In this document: positions 1 to 10,426 of the stretch, piece after piece
Numbering within the stretch: the stretch's first letter is position 1
Layout: the number at the start of each line of letters is the position of its first letter
Assembly: GCA_963383645.1 (NCBI GenBank)
Contig: OY726573.1
Location: 14,950,093-15,014,092 of the forward strand
Direction: 5' to 3'
Length of the DNA stretch: 64,000 nt
Source of the DNA: Muscardinus avellanarius
Lineage: Eukaryota > Chordata > Mammalia > Rodentia > Gliridae
Made by a program: the position numbers and the translations under genes
Notes under the pieces: generated by a model
What the model saw: the letters and a program-made list of their open reading frames with translations, nothing else
Databases searched by the model: none
Told to the model about the DNA's origin: nothing

Positions 1-87
1 GTTCCTAGTGGGCAGTTTAGCAGCATGCTATATAGTTTGGATGTAAAATGCCTCCCAAAGTTTTATGTATAAAAGATGTGGTCCCTA

Positions 88-263
88 GCCGGGCATGGTG
101 GCGCACGCTTGCAATCCCCGCACTTGGGAGGCAGAGACAGGAAGATCGCCCAGGTTCGAAGCCAGTCTCGCTGGCTTTAAGAGACCCTGTTTCCAAATAA
201 AAATATAAAATAGATCTGGAAGCATAGCCTGGAGGTAGAAGGGTTCCATCCCAGTACCACCAA

Positions 264-307
<44 letters not shown>

Positions 308-308
308 A
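88..308 (+). mobile_element. B1-dID type C
   Basis: Complete; the tail is an (AAAT)n run from about 263. Confidence 0.88.
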
Positions 309-309
309 G

Positions 310-580
310 GCCGGGTGTGGTGGCACACGCTTGTAATCCCCGTGCCTGGGAGGCGGAGATAGGGGGTTCGAAGCCAGCCTCACTGGCTTAAGAGTCCCTG
401 TTTCCAAATAAAAATATAAAATAGGTCTGGGAGTGTAGCCCGGAGGTAGAAGGGTTTCCAGGAACCCCAGTACCACCAAAAAAATAAAAATAAAAATAAA
501 AATAAAAAATAAAATAGGACTGGGAGTGTAGCTCACAAGTTAATATCCCTGGGTTCAATCCCCAATACAGCAAAAATACT
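310..580 (+). mobile_element. B1-dID type C plus an extra dID unit
   Basis: Full copy to about 516, then a second dID (gactgggagtgtagctcac ... cccaatacagc) at 517-575, probably the end of an older copy split by the newer one. Confidence 0.85.
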
Positions 581-1392
581 ACTCCTAATCCTAATGAGAC
601 TGTATATTCAGGTGTTCATAACACAGAGGCCAATTCTGACTCAAAAATGCTGAGTTGCAGAAATGAAACCCCCCAAGTGGCATGTTAAACGCAGTCGAAT
701 GTCCCTTCTCTAAAAAGCAAAGAAGCACCCCTCAGGAGGGGAGCAGGCCAGGCAGAGAGAAGACGCCCACCAAGTGCCGGGGGCGGGAACGGCGAGCAGG
801 GCGGCCTTCCTCCACACCTTTTGCTGTTTCAACGATTTCCCCGAGATCCTGTGTTAACAGGAGGGTTATTAAAACCCTGACAAAAAGATACGAGAGAAAA
901 CAGTGGGAAAGCCAGAGCCCCAGACACTCAGAGAAGGTGATCAAAGGCTGCCAAGATGCACCCTCCACCCACAGCCCTTCTGCTGAGAGCTCCCGCCCTG
1001 CTGTGGGAACAAGCCTGCCTTCTCGGGGAGCTCCTCTACCCGGCCCCACCTAGGAACTCAGCTGTTTATTCGTTGGCGCCTAATCAGCCCATCGCTACTG
1101 ATTCTCCTTCCCATCTCTGGGCCTCCGTTTCCTCATCTGTGAAACTAGCAGGTTGAACCAGACGACAATTATTGATAGCGCCCATGAGTCAGGGACCCAT
1201 CCTTCAAGTAGCCAAGAATCCTCCCCGTAGGGCCAGGAGCCCGCCTCTCCTTGGCCAGGCCAACCGTGCTGGCCAGCCGGGCGAGGCGAGGTGACCAGGG
1301 ATTTGTCTTATTCATGCCAGCATTCCTCTCTCTGCCCTGGGGAATTGCTGAACTCGCAGGAAGAAGCACTTCAAGTGGTTAATATCTGGTGG
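576..1392. other. Unique DNA
   Basis: Apart from a MIR-like core at 1107, no recognised repeat or gene. The 123-codon frame at 682-1053 has no known domain. Confidence 0.5.
1107..1170 (+). mobile_element. MIR-like core
   Basis: 'tctctgggcctccgtttcct' and 'catctgtgaaactag' resemble the MIR core. Confidence 0.4.
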
Positions 1393-1690
1393 ATTCATTT
1401 CCTGTGGCTGCCGGAACAAATCACCACGGGCTCGGTGGCCTAAAACAACACGCATCTATTCTCTTACAGTTCTGGAGGTCAGAAATCCAAAATAAGCCTT
1501 ACGGAGCTCAAGTCAAGGGCTGGTTGCCTCCCAAGACTCCGGGGTGGATTCAGTTCCTGGCTTCTCCCAGCTTCTAGAGGCCACTGGCTTGGCTCATGGC
1601 CCAGTCACCCCGAAAGCTACTCTCTGGCTCTGGTCCTCCTACTCTTATAAGGATTACACTGAGCCCACCCATGTAATCTGACATCTCAAA
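1393..1690 (+). mobile_element. Ancient mammalian repeat, family not assigned
   Basis: Reads like the common 'gctgcc(a/g)gaacaaatcaccac ... ttacagttctggaggtcag ... cttataaggattacactg' repeat. Two further pieces of the same family lie at 55845-56185 and 59980-60110. Confidence 0.5.
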
Positions 1691-1692
1691 CG

Positions 1693-1961
1693 TCTTCTTC
1701 TTCTTCTTCTTCTTCTTCTTCTTCTTCTTCTTCTTCTTCTTCTTCTTCTTCTTCTTCTTCTTGGTACTAGGGGTGGAACCCAGGGGCTTTCTACCTCCGG
1801 GCTATACTCCCAGACCCATTTTATATTTTATTTGGAAACAGGGTCTCACTAAGTTGCTGAGAGCCTCACTAAGTAGCTGAGGCTGGCTTCGAACCTGTGC
1901 AACCCTCCTGTCTCAGCCTCCCAAGAGCTGGGATAACAAGCGTGCGCCACCACGCCCAGCT
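1693..1961 (-). mobile_element. B1-dID type B with (TTC)n tail
   Basis: A 70-base pure TTC microsatellite at 1693-1762 occupies the tail position, so on the element strand it is an expanded (GAA)n tail. Confidence 0.87.
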
Positions 1962-1984
1962 ATTGGGATCCTTTTTCAAAATTA

Positions 1985-2085
1985 AAAAAAAAATTTAAAA
2001 ATAGAGATGGGAGTGTAGCTCAGAGAGAGAATGTCCCTCGAGCCAGTCCTTAGCACCCTTCCTGCCCCCCCAAAAAATATTAATT
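1985..2085 (+). mobile_element. dID, degenerate
   Basis: 'gggagtgtagctcagagag' with little else preserved. Confidence 0.55.
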
Positions 2086-2174
2086 TGCCTCATTCTAAGC
2101 AACCATGTGTATAAACTTATGGAATTGATTGCTGGTCATATTTTCCTAATATTTCATAAAATAAATATATAACA

Positions 2175-2373
2175 GCCAGGCATGGTGGAGCAAGTCTGTC
2201 ATCCCAGTACATGAGAGGCTGAGGCAGGTGGATCACGGATTCAAGGACAGCCTTAGCAAAGTAGCAAGATTCTCAGTAACCTAAGGAAACCCTATTTGAA
2301 AACAAACTGGGGGTATAGCTCAGAGGTGGACGGCCCCTGCGTTTGATTCCCAGTTCTGCAAAGACAGAGAGAG

Positions 2374-2422
<49 letters not shown>
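2175..2422 (+). mobile_element. Old B1-dID with (GA)n tail
   Basis: Diverged body to 2364 followed by a (GA)n run to 2422. Confidence 0.75.
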
Positions 2423-2424
<2 letters not shown>

Positions 2425-2433
2425 TCAAATGCT

Positions 2434-2735
2434 AGTCAGGTATGGTGACACATGCTTGTAATCCCAGCTACTGAGTGAGGCCCTCCACAACTTAGTGAGA
2501 CCCTGTTTCCAAATAAAGAATTTTGAAAAGTCGGGCTGGGCCGGGCGTGGTGGCGCACACTTGTAATCTCAGCGCTTGGGAGGCTGAGATGAGAGATCGC
2601 ACATGTTCGAAGCCAGCCTCAGCTACTTAGTGAGGCTCTCAGCAACTAAGTGAGACCCTGTTTCCAAATAAAATAGAAAATAGGTCTGGGAGTATAGCCC
2701 GGAGGTAGAAAGTGCCTGGATTCCACCCCCAGTAC

Positions 2736-2767
<32 letters not shown>

Positions 2768-2832
2768 AAAATCAGGCTGGGGGTGTAGCTCAGAGGTCGA
2801 ATGCCCTGGATTCAATTTCCAGTATCAAAAAA

Positions 2833-2898
<66 letters not shown>
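2434..2898 (+). mobile_element. Nested B1-dID pair with (TA)n
   Basis: The outer copy is at 2434-2539 and 2772-2850; the inner type B copy at 2540-2771 has CA and A tails. A (TA)n run at 2851-2898 ends the outer copy. Confidence 0.8.
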
Positions 2899-2902
<4 letters not shown>

Positions 2903-3499
2903 CCAATGTTTATCTCTGTATATACCTAAATTACTTTGGGTGCCAACCAGTAGTACACAGACCAGCCTGTGGGGAACATAGGATCCTGCCTCCCAATTTT
3001 CCAGAATGGGCAATCTGTGAAGGAACGTGCCCCGCCACAGGCTCAGGGACACCCACAGCTTCTTCCTCCCGTCTCCACGCTCATTAATCACAACTCGAAA
3101 GGACGTCAGCTTTTTCCTGATGGCAGCTTTAATGGTGATGATTCATGGTGTCTCGCTTCCCTTTCTGTTACACTCGCGGATACCGAGAGTCTCGTCTTAT
3201 GTTTGAAAGTGGGGTCTCCTATTGCTTCCCCCAAATCCGTGCATCTGGCTCATCTGTGTCCAACGGTCTCCTGTTTACCTGACCCACATGTGGACAGGGG
3301 CCAGGCCCTGGGGGAGAAGGAGAAGAAAAGGAAGGTCGGTGGCCAGAGGTGACTTTGTAGCACGGCCCCTTGGCATCGGTCCCAGCAGCAGACTCAACTT
3401 TGAAAGCACTTGTGAGAAGACAGAGTTCTTTCTATACACAGAGCGTGGGATGACAGAATTAGCCTCTTCTTACATAACACCCGGCATGCAATAAAAATA
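2899..3499. other. Unique DNA
   Basis: No repeat recognised; open frames of 90-127 codons are low in support. Confidence 0.5.
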
Positions 3500-3705
3500 G
3501 CTGTCATTGATTGGATGCTTGGTATGGGACAGGCCCTGTGATAAATACCTTAGTAACCTCCATTCACAACAACCCTATGAAGACGCGCTTAGCGTTCCCA
3601 CTCTCCAGATGAGAAAACCCAGCGTCAGAGAGGTTGAGCAACTCGGTCAGGGTCACACAGCTAGCGTGAGCCCGCCGGTATTCACCATGAGTCTGTACTC
3701 ATTAA
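3500..3705 (-). mobile_element. MIR
   Basis: 'acaacaaccctatgaagac', 'ccagatgagaaaacccagcg' and 'ggtcacacagctagcgtgag' are the antisense of the MIR core and end. Confidence 0.8.
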
Positions 3706-3857
3706 CTGGGAATTAGTAATCGATTAACCAGAAAAGGATTAAACTTTACCCTTATCCATCCCCGCTTTCCCTCACTTCCCCCCCAAAAAAAAATTGCTGA
3801 GCAGATATTTCATGGAAGCAGGTTAAATGGAGTCCTGATCAAAAGAGGAACTGACTG

Positions 3858-4082
3858 AGCCTGGTGTCGTGGCACACACTTGTAATCCCAGTACTTGGGA
3901 GACTGAGACAGGAGGATCGCGGTTCGCAGCCAGCCTCAGCTACTTAGTGAGGCCCTCTGCAACTCAGTGAGACCCTGTTTCAAAATAAAGTATTAAAGCC
4001 GGGCATGGTGGCCCACACTTATAATTCTAGCATTCAGGAGGCTATAACCCGTGGGTACAATCTCTAGTAAAACACACACACA

Positions 4083-4125
<43 letters not shown>
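3858..4125 (+). mobile_element. B1-dID with second partial B1 and (CA)n
   Basis: Outer B1 to 3996, a shortened inner copy from 3997, then a (CA)n tail at 4072-4125. Confidence 0.75.
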
Positions 4126-4127
<2 letters not shown>

Positions 4128-4173
4128 CAGAATATTATTGTTGGCAGAAAAATAAATGTAAAAAAACTGACTT

Positions 4174-4502
4174 TAAGCCAGGCATGATGGTACATGCTTG
4201 TAATACCAGTACTTGGGAGGCTGAGACAGGAGGATCACAGGTTTGCAGCCAGCCTCAGCTACTTAGTGAGGCCCTCTGCAACTCAGTGAGACCCTGTTTC
4301 AAAAGAAAGAATAAAGAATAGGACAGGGTTTGCCGGGCGTGGTGGCGCACGCTTGTAATCCCGAGCTTGGGAGGAGGACACAGGAGGATCACGCTGGACC
4401 CTGTTTCCACATAAAAAAGTAAAAAAATAGGTCTGGAAGTGTAGCCCGTGGGAGTGTAGCCTGGAGGTAGAAAGGCTTCCAGGAACCCCAGTACCACCAA
4501 AA

Positions 4503-4549
<47 letters not shown>

Positions 4550-4555
4550 ACAAAT
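4174..4555 (+). mobile_element. B1-dID, type A outer with type C inner
   Basis: The inner copy at 4332-4555 entered the dID start of the outer copy, lacks part of the B1 and ends in (AAAT)n. Confidence 0.78.
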
Positions 4556-4626
4556 AGGAGATTGGCTGAATCCATAATCATATATACATGTAATGGACAT
4601 ATATACATGTAATGGAATACTATGCA

Positions 4627-4850
4627 ATTTTTTTTTTTTTTTTTGCAGGTCTGGGGATGGAACCCAGGGGCATTCGACCTCCAAGCTACACCCCAGCCCT
4701 ATTTTCCATTCTTTATTTTGAAACAGGGTTTCACTGAGTTGCAGAGGTCCTCACTAAGTAGCTGAGGCTGTCCAAGAACTGCGATCCTCTGGTTTCAGCC
4801 TCCTGAATGCTGGGATTACAAGCATGTGCCATCACGCCTGGTTTATGCAA
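4627..4850 (-). mobile_element. B1-dID type A
   Basis: Flanked by tatgcaa on both sides (about 4620 and 4844). Confidence 0.85.
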
Positions 4851-5186
4851 TTTTTTTTTGTTTGTTTGAGGTGGTACTGGGGGTGGAACTGAGAGGCTTT
4901 CTACCTCTGGGCTATGCTCCCAGACCGGCGTGGTGGCGCACGCTTGTAATCTCAGCATTTGGGAGGCTGAGACCGGAGGATCCCGGTTCGCAGACAGCCT
5001 CAGCTACTTAGTGAGGCCCTCTGCAACTCAGTGAGACCCTGTTTCAAAAGAAAGAATAAAAAATAGGGCAGGGGGTGTAGCTCGGAGGTCAAATGCTTCT
5101 GGGTTCTATCCCCAAACCTGCAAAAATAAAATAAAATAAAAATAAATAAATAAGTAAATAATAATAAAATAAAATAAAATATAAAA
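4851..5186. mobile_element. Head-on pair: - strand dID then + strand type A
   Basis: A - strand dID (4860-4925) runs straight into a + strand copy (4926-5186) with no unique DNA between. Confidence 0.75.
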
Positions 5187-5417
5187 AATAGGATTGCAGG
5201 TGATGTCCGGAGGTAGAAAGCCCCTGGGTTCCATCCCCAGTACCACATAAAACAAAATAAAGAATAAAGCCAGGCGTGATGGCGCACACTTGTAATCCCC
5301 TCACTTGGGAGGCTGAGACAAGAGGATCACACAGGTTCAAAGCCAGCCTCAGCTACTTAGTGAAGTTCTCAGCAACTTAGTGAGACCCTGTTTCTAAAAC
5401 CTCTGGGTTCCACTCCC

Positions 5418-5474
<57 letters not shown>
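5187..5474 (+). mobile_element. dID then type B with (CA)n
   Basis: Orphan dID at 5187-5272; a B1 copy from 5273 whose right half is shortened and ends in 52 bases of (CA)n. Confidence 0.78.
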
Positions 5475-5476
<2 letters not shown>

Positions 5477-5480
5477 GAAT

Positions 5481-6044
5481 AAGCCAGGTATGGTGGCACA
5501 CGCTTGTAATCCCAACATTCAGGAGGCTGAGACTGGAGGATTGCAGTTCGTGGACAGCCTCAGCTACTTAGTGAGGCCCTCTGCAACTTAGTGAGACCCT
5601 GTTTCAAAATAAAGAATAAGCTGGGCGTGGTGGCGCACGCTTGTAATTCCCGCACTTGGGAGGCTGAGACAGGAGGATCACACAGGTTCGAAGCCAGCCT
5701 CAGCTACTTAGTGAGGCTCTCAGCAACTGAGTGAGACCCTGTTTCCAAATAAAGTATAAAATAGGTCTGGGAGTATAGCCGGAAGGTAGAAAGCCTCTGG
5801 GTTCTACCCCAGTACCACCAAAAAAAAAAAAAAGAAAGAATAAAAAAATAGGGCAGGGGATGTAGCCTGGGGGTTAAATGCCCCTGGGTTCCATCCCCAG
5901 ACCCACAAAAAACAAATAAATAAATAAAATAAAGAATAAAAAAATAGGGGCTGGGATTGTAGCTCGGAGGTAAATGCCCCTGGGTTCCATCCCCAGTACT
6001 GTAATAAATGCATAAATAAATAATAAATAATAGGGCTGGGTGGC
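5481..6044 (+). mobile_element. Multi-level nested B1-dID
   Basis: Outer B1 at 5481-5618; inner type B at 5619-5849; outer dID at 5850-5945; a further dID at 5946-6031; the stub of another (tagggctgggtgg) just before the next copy. Confidence 0.8.
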
Positions 6045-6390
6045 CAGGCATGGTGGTGCACACTTGTAATCCCGTAATTTGGGAGGCTTAGATAAGAGGA
6101 TCCTGATTGGCTGCCAGCCTCAGCTACTTAGTGAGGCCTTTTGCAACTCAGTGAGACTCTGTTGCAAAATAAAGAATAAAAAATAGGGCTAGAGGTGTAG
6201 CTCAGAGGTAGAATGCCCCTGGGTTCCATCCCCTGTATTACAAATTTTAAAAATGGGGGGGGGGGCTCAGAGGTAGAATGCCCCTAGATTCAATCCCCAG
6301 TTTCATTAAAAAAAATTTAGGGCTGGGGGTGTAGCTCAGAGTAGAACACCCCTGGGTTCAAACTCTAGCTCCAAAAAAAAAAAAAAAAGC
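6045..6390 (+). mobile_element. B1-dID type A followed by two more dID units
   Basis: Body at 6045-6245, then dID at 6254-6320 (with a run of 12 G) and 6320-6390. Confidence 0.75.
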
Positions 6391-6537
6391 ATAAAAGCAT
6401 AAGTACAAAAGAAAAGGCTCCACTTTTATAAATACATACCCACGGGAGAAAAGACTGAATGGACGGATATATTTGTAAGTGGTGACTATCTCTGGGTGAG
6501 TTATGCATTCTTTTTTGTGTTTATCTGTATTTCTCCA

Positions 6538-6893
6538 ATTTTTTTTTTTTTTTTTTTTTTTTTTTGGTGGTACTGGGGATGGAACCCTTCTACCTCCGGG
6601 CTACACTCCCAGACCTATTTTATATTTTTATTTGGAAGCAGGATCTCTTAAGCCAGCGAGGCTGGTTTCGAACCTGCACGATCCTCCTGTCTCCGCCTCC
6701 CAAGTGCGGGGATGACAAGCGTGCCCACCACGCTCGGCTTATTTTTTATTTTTGAAACAGTCTCCCTAGGTTGCTGAGAGTTTCACTATATTGCCGAAGG
6801 TGGTTTTGAACTTGTGCTTCTCCTGTCTCGGCCTCCTAAGTGCTAGGATTACAGGCATGTGCCACTATGCCTGATGTTGCATTTCTCCAATTT
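6538..6893 (-). mobile_element. Type C inside an older B1
   Basis: The new copy at 6538-6739 abuts an old B1 at 6740-6875. The pair is bounded by tttctccaatttt at about 6531 and 6881. Confidence 0.82.
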
Positions 6894-6944
6894 TATACAA
6901 TAAACATTAATTATTTATTATTATTATTGTTATTTATTATTATC

Positions 6945-7398
6945 AGGAGAAGTAGTAGTAGTAATGGGTTTGAACCAAGAGGCACATCTCCAAGCTACAC
7001 CCCAAGCCCTATTTTATTGGTTTTTTTCCCCCAGTACTGAGGATTGAACCCAGGAGCATTCTACCTTCAAGCTGCACCCCCTAGCCCTATTTTATTCTGT
7101 GGGGGAGGGTACTGGGGATTGAACATCGGGGCATTTTATCTCTGAGCTAAACCCCCAGCCCTATTTTTTGGGGGGAGGACTGGGGATGGAACCCAGGGGC
7201 ATTCTACCTCTATATATCCGCAGCCCTATTATTTTTATTCTTTGTTTTGAAACTGGGTCTCACTGAGTTGCAAAGGGCCTCACTAAGTAGCTGAGGCTGG
7301 CCGCAAACCCAGATCCTCCTGTTTCAGCCTCCCAAATGCTGGGATTATAAGCATTCCATCCTCAGCACTGCAAAAATAAAAAATAAAAAATAAAAAAG
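6945..7398 (-). mobile_element. Tandem dID array ending in one B1
   Basis: Four successive - strand dID units (starts near 6965, 7035, 7105, 7175) precede a single B1 (7225-7352). A + strand dID end follows at 7352-7398. Confidence 0.75.
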
Positions 7399-8056
7399 AG
7401 AACCAAATCGAGACAGTCAGAATCTTTGGGGGTGGTAACGAGAGGTTCGGGGGCAGGAAGCCCCCAAAGCAAACCTCTAGTGCCACTCACTTTAGGGACA
7501 CGGGTCAACTTCACAAACTGACCTTGGCCTTTGACAAGCCCTACCCCAGATAGAAAGTAAAGGTCCTCAGACACCAGAAGGCCCCCACTCTGGCATCTCT
7601 CGGGGGCAAATCTCACCCAGTCCAGACCTTCTCTAATCAGGCTCCACCCACCCCAGCTCCCACCATGCCAGGGCACCTGGTCCTGGGTCCTAGGCTGATC
7701 CAGTCCACGGTGGCCCAGGGTGGCCCACGCCCAGCCAGCCTGAAAGGAAGCAGAAGTCAACAGGAAGACTGTGACTCGCGGTCTGACAAAGGAGATGCAA
7801 GAGCGGAAGCTAGGCGCCTGGAAGGCCGGCCCTGCCACCTTGAGGTGAGGAAACCCGCCAGCCTCCTCCTTACTCGGCAGGCATCGGGCCAGACTCGTGC
7901 TGGACAAGAGAAGAGATGCGGGTTCCACAGTCAGACTTCAGGGCCCTAGGTCCACCGCAGGCTCCTAAGCCAGGACTGCTCGGTCCTCTCCCCACTCTCC
8001 TGCCTCTGACCCTGTATTTGGAGGGAAAGAGTCGTCACACTAAATGAGGGGAGATA
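7399..8056. other. Unique GC-rich DNA
   Basis: A 188-codon - strand frame (7362-7928) runs into SINE tail sequence and shows no domain; treated as noncoding. Confidence 0.5.
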
Positions 8057-8286
8057 AGCTGGGCGTGGTGGCGCACGCTTGTCATCCCAGCATTCGGGAG
8101 GCTGAGACCGGAGGATCGCGGTTTGCGGACAGCCTCAGCTACTTAGTGAGGCCCTCCGCAACTCGGTGAGACCCTGTTTCAAAATAAAGAATAAGAAATT
8201 GGGCAGGGGATGTAGCTCAGAGTTCAAATGCCCCTGGGTTCCATCCCCAGACCCGCAAAAATAAATAAATACATAAATAAATAAAT
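8057..8286 (+). mobile_element. B1-dID type A
   Basis: Full length with an AAAT-rich tail; flanked by imperfect ggagataag / ggagatgag. Confidence 0.85.
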
Positions 8287-8304
8287 GGAGATGAGTGGAT
8301 GTCC

Positions 8305-8717
8305 ATGTTTTTTTTTGGGGGGGGGGGCTTTTTTGTTGTTGTTACTGAGAAATGAACCCTGGAAAGTTCTACTCTGAGCCACACCTCCGACTTTTTTTCT
8401 TAATGCGGTACTGAAGATTCAATCCAGGGGGGCATTCTACCTCTGAACTACAGCCCTATTTTATTCTTTATTTTGATGTTTGCTTGCTTGTTTATTTGTT
8501 TGTTTGTTTGTTTGTTTGTTTGTTTATTTTGCAGTACTGCGGATGGAACCCAGGAGCACTCTACCTTCGAGCTACATTTCCAGCCCTATTTTTTATTCTT
8601 TATTTTGAAACAGGGTCACCAGGCACAGAGTCCCCAGTACTTGGACGCTGAGACAGAAGGCTCTCTGGTTCCAGGCCACGGCTCACTAATTTAGAGAGAC
8701 CCTGTTTAAAAATTAAA
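8305..8717. mobile_element. Broken SINE cluster with (TTTG)n
   Basis: - strand dID units at 8330-8395 and 8400-8475, (TTTG)n at 8480-8529, a - strand copy cut off at about 8617, then a + strand B1 fragment at 8618-8717. Confidence 0.7.
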
Positions 8718-8722
8718 AATTA

Positions 8723-8946
8723 GAGCTGGGCGTGGCGGCGCATGCTTGTAATCCACCATTCAGGAGGCTGAGACTGGAGGATCGCGGTTTGTGGACAGCC
8801 TCAGCTACTACTTAGTGAGGCCCTCTGCAATTTAGTGAGACCCTGCTTCCAAAAAATAAAGAATAAAAAATAGGGCAGGGGGTGTAGCTCAGAGGTAGAA
8901 TGCCCCGTTCCATCTCCAGACCTGCCAAAAAAAAATTTTTTTTTTC
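8723..8946 (+). mobile_element. B1-dID type A
   Basis: Complete, with a small deletion in the dID. Confidence 0.85.
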
Positions 8947-9240
8947 CCTGACTTAAAGGATGTAACTAACTCAGGTAGCCGGGCAGAGTATGCCCGGCAG
9001 CAGGACCGAGGTCACAGAGGCTGTGGCATAGCCTTGAGTCAGGCAGACCCAGGGTGGCCCTTGGCTCCTCTGAGCAAATCCCATAAAGGCCCCAAAAGAT
9101 GTGAAGCGAGGAGTGCTAGAAGCCTCAAATCTGGCTGGAAGTCCTCTTCCCACCCACCCATCCATCACTGGAAGGAAGCCTGCTAGGCCCTCAGCATCCC
9201 CGAATCCCCTCTCAGCAGCTAAGACCTGCCTGCCCCCGCC

Positions 9241-9597
9241 TGTCGCGCGCAGTGACGACTCTTACACGATCTTCCTCAAGCAGTTTTATTACCCCAGGTT
9301 CTTGTACAGTTCCCGCAAATCTTCTTCCCGTAAATCTTCTCTTCTCTCTCCTTTCCCCCCAGAAATCTTCCCCTTATATAGAGCCCAACAGCCAATCAGC
9401 AGACTGTTCACGTGCACAACTCATGGCAACAGCCAGTCCATTGGCTGTTGCCCTATGGCATGCGGTGTTCCCGTGTATCTCATGCTCTTGTCGTCACTTC
9501 CTGAAAGCTGTTTACCACCTAAGTGCTCTGGGGAAGATTTCCGCTCAGCGCCATCTTAGCTCTCGGACTTACTGGCTGATGGGCGGGGCCCGTCACA
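9241..9597 (-). mobile_element. 3' LTR of the ERV
   Basis: Same 357 bases as the other LTR. TATATAA lies at 9380-9374 and AATAAA at 9290-9285 (reading leftward), giving the poly-A site for the element. Confidence 0.95.
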
Positions 9598-9615
9598 GTT
9601 CCCCCTTTTTTGTTT
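9598..9615 (-). promoter_or_regulatory. Polypurine tract next to 3' LTR
   Basis: The - strand reads AAAAAAGGGGGAAC directly before TGTGACGG, the expected plus-strand primer for reverse transcription. Confidence 0.85.
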
Positions 9616-9794
9616 TTTCAGACAGGAGAGGACAGAGGACTCAACCCCTGTATGTTTGGAAGGGGCTTCTAGGCCCACCACCTTTTGCCAGGGACGGGAC
9701 AAGAATCAGTGGCAACCCGTATGCAGTTGAGCATGCCCTCCTCGGGATGCACCCTCCCGGGGTCCCGAGTGCAGTCCTAGCTGGCATCCTGTCA

Positions 9795-10420
9795 TTAAGA
9801 CTTTCCCATCGCCGCAAGCCATATTTGAGGGGATTGTCCCAACTCCATGGCTGCAAATGCCTGAGCTATGAGCACTTGATCTGTAGCGCGCTGACGGATT
9901 AGTTTTCTAAGACAGTAGAGACATAAGATACACAGTAAGACCAGACAAAGACCAAGAGCACCCAGTCCAGCCCACTCTTTTAAATGACGAGCTGCTTGTT
10001 GGATCCAGGACATCAAGGTGCGGGCCATCACCGGGTCAACTTGAGTAGTATTGGTTTTGATGATCTCCAACCGCAACCGTCTTGTCAAATTGTCAAATTT
10101 CGATGACCGGTTATCTGTAGGATATGCAGAAAGCTCGCAAGAAAGATTAGCGGCAATAAACGCATTATCATTAATCATGACAAGGGGAGCTAAATCCGTG
10201 CAACTGCCATTTATCCCACAAAGAAGCCACAGATCAAATAGGTTAGAATGAAAGGCCATGGTCAGGCTCTAATAAGTAAAATTATAACCTGCAAAAGTAG
10301 AATTTGCTCCTGTGCCAATTTTAAGGGGAAAAGGTAAAAGGATTAAGCGGGGAAGAACTTGAGCAGAATGACTCAAAGGCAATAGAAAAGAAAAAGCAGT
10401 CAAAAGCCCCCATTGTGGAT
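9795..10420 (-). pseudogene. env: ERV env remnant: signal-peptide-like start and membrane-anchor end only
   Basis: In the frame of the 154-codon ATG ORF at 9795-10259, upstream bases encode a hydrophobic leader (LLTAFSFLLPLSHSAQ) and a short segment with N-x-S/T sites, then an in-frame TAG at about 10271. After it come NGSCTDLAP, glycosylation-type sites (NLS, NLT, NTT) and a transmembrane stretch (GLGALGLCLVLLCILCLYC) with a basic tail ending in AAMGKS. Most of the surface subunit and the fusion-peptide region are missing, so a large internal deletion has fused the two ends. Env normally mediates entry; this remnant lacks the parts for that. No ATG opens the leader frame directly, so it would have depended on splicing. 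Confidence 0.75.
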
Positions 10421-10426
10421 CACTTC

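Noticed and set aside
1693..1762. CRISPR-like or other spaced array among repeats
   Set aside because: Regular tracts are plain microsatellites; no spacer-repeat structure exists in this eukaryotic window.
5704..6063. Recurrent short proteins with 'PGYTPRPILYF' or 'GDGTQG'
   Set aside because: Translations of the SINE right monomer in antisense; they appear throughout the window and are not a gene family.
7362..7928. 188-codon - strand open frame
   Set aside because: No domain, runs into the A-rich tail of a SINE at its C-terminal end, and lies in GC-rich DNA where long chance frames are common.
9252..9902. 216-codon + strand frame over the LTR
   Set aside because: It lies in the antisense of the 3' LTR and env remnant, and the same translation recurs at the other LTR (15741-16232); a shadow, not a gene.
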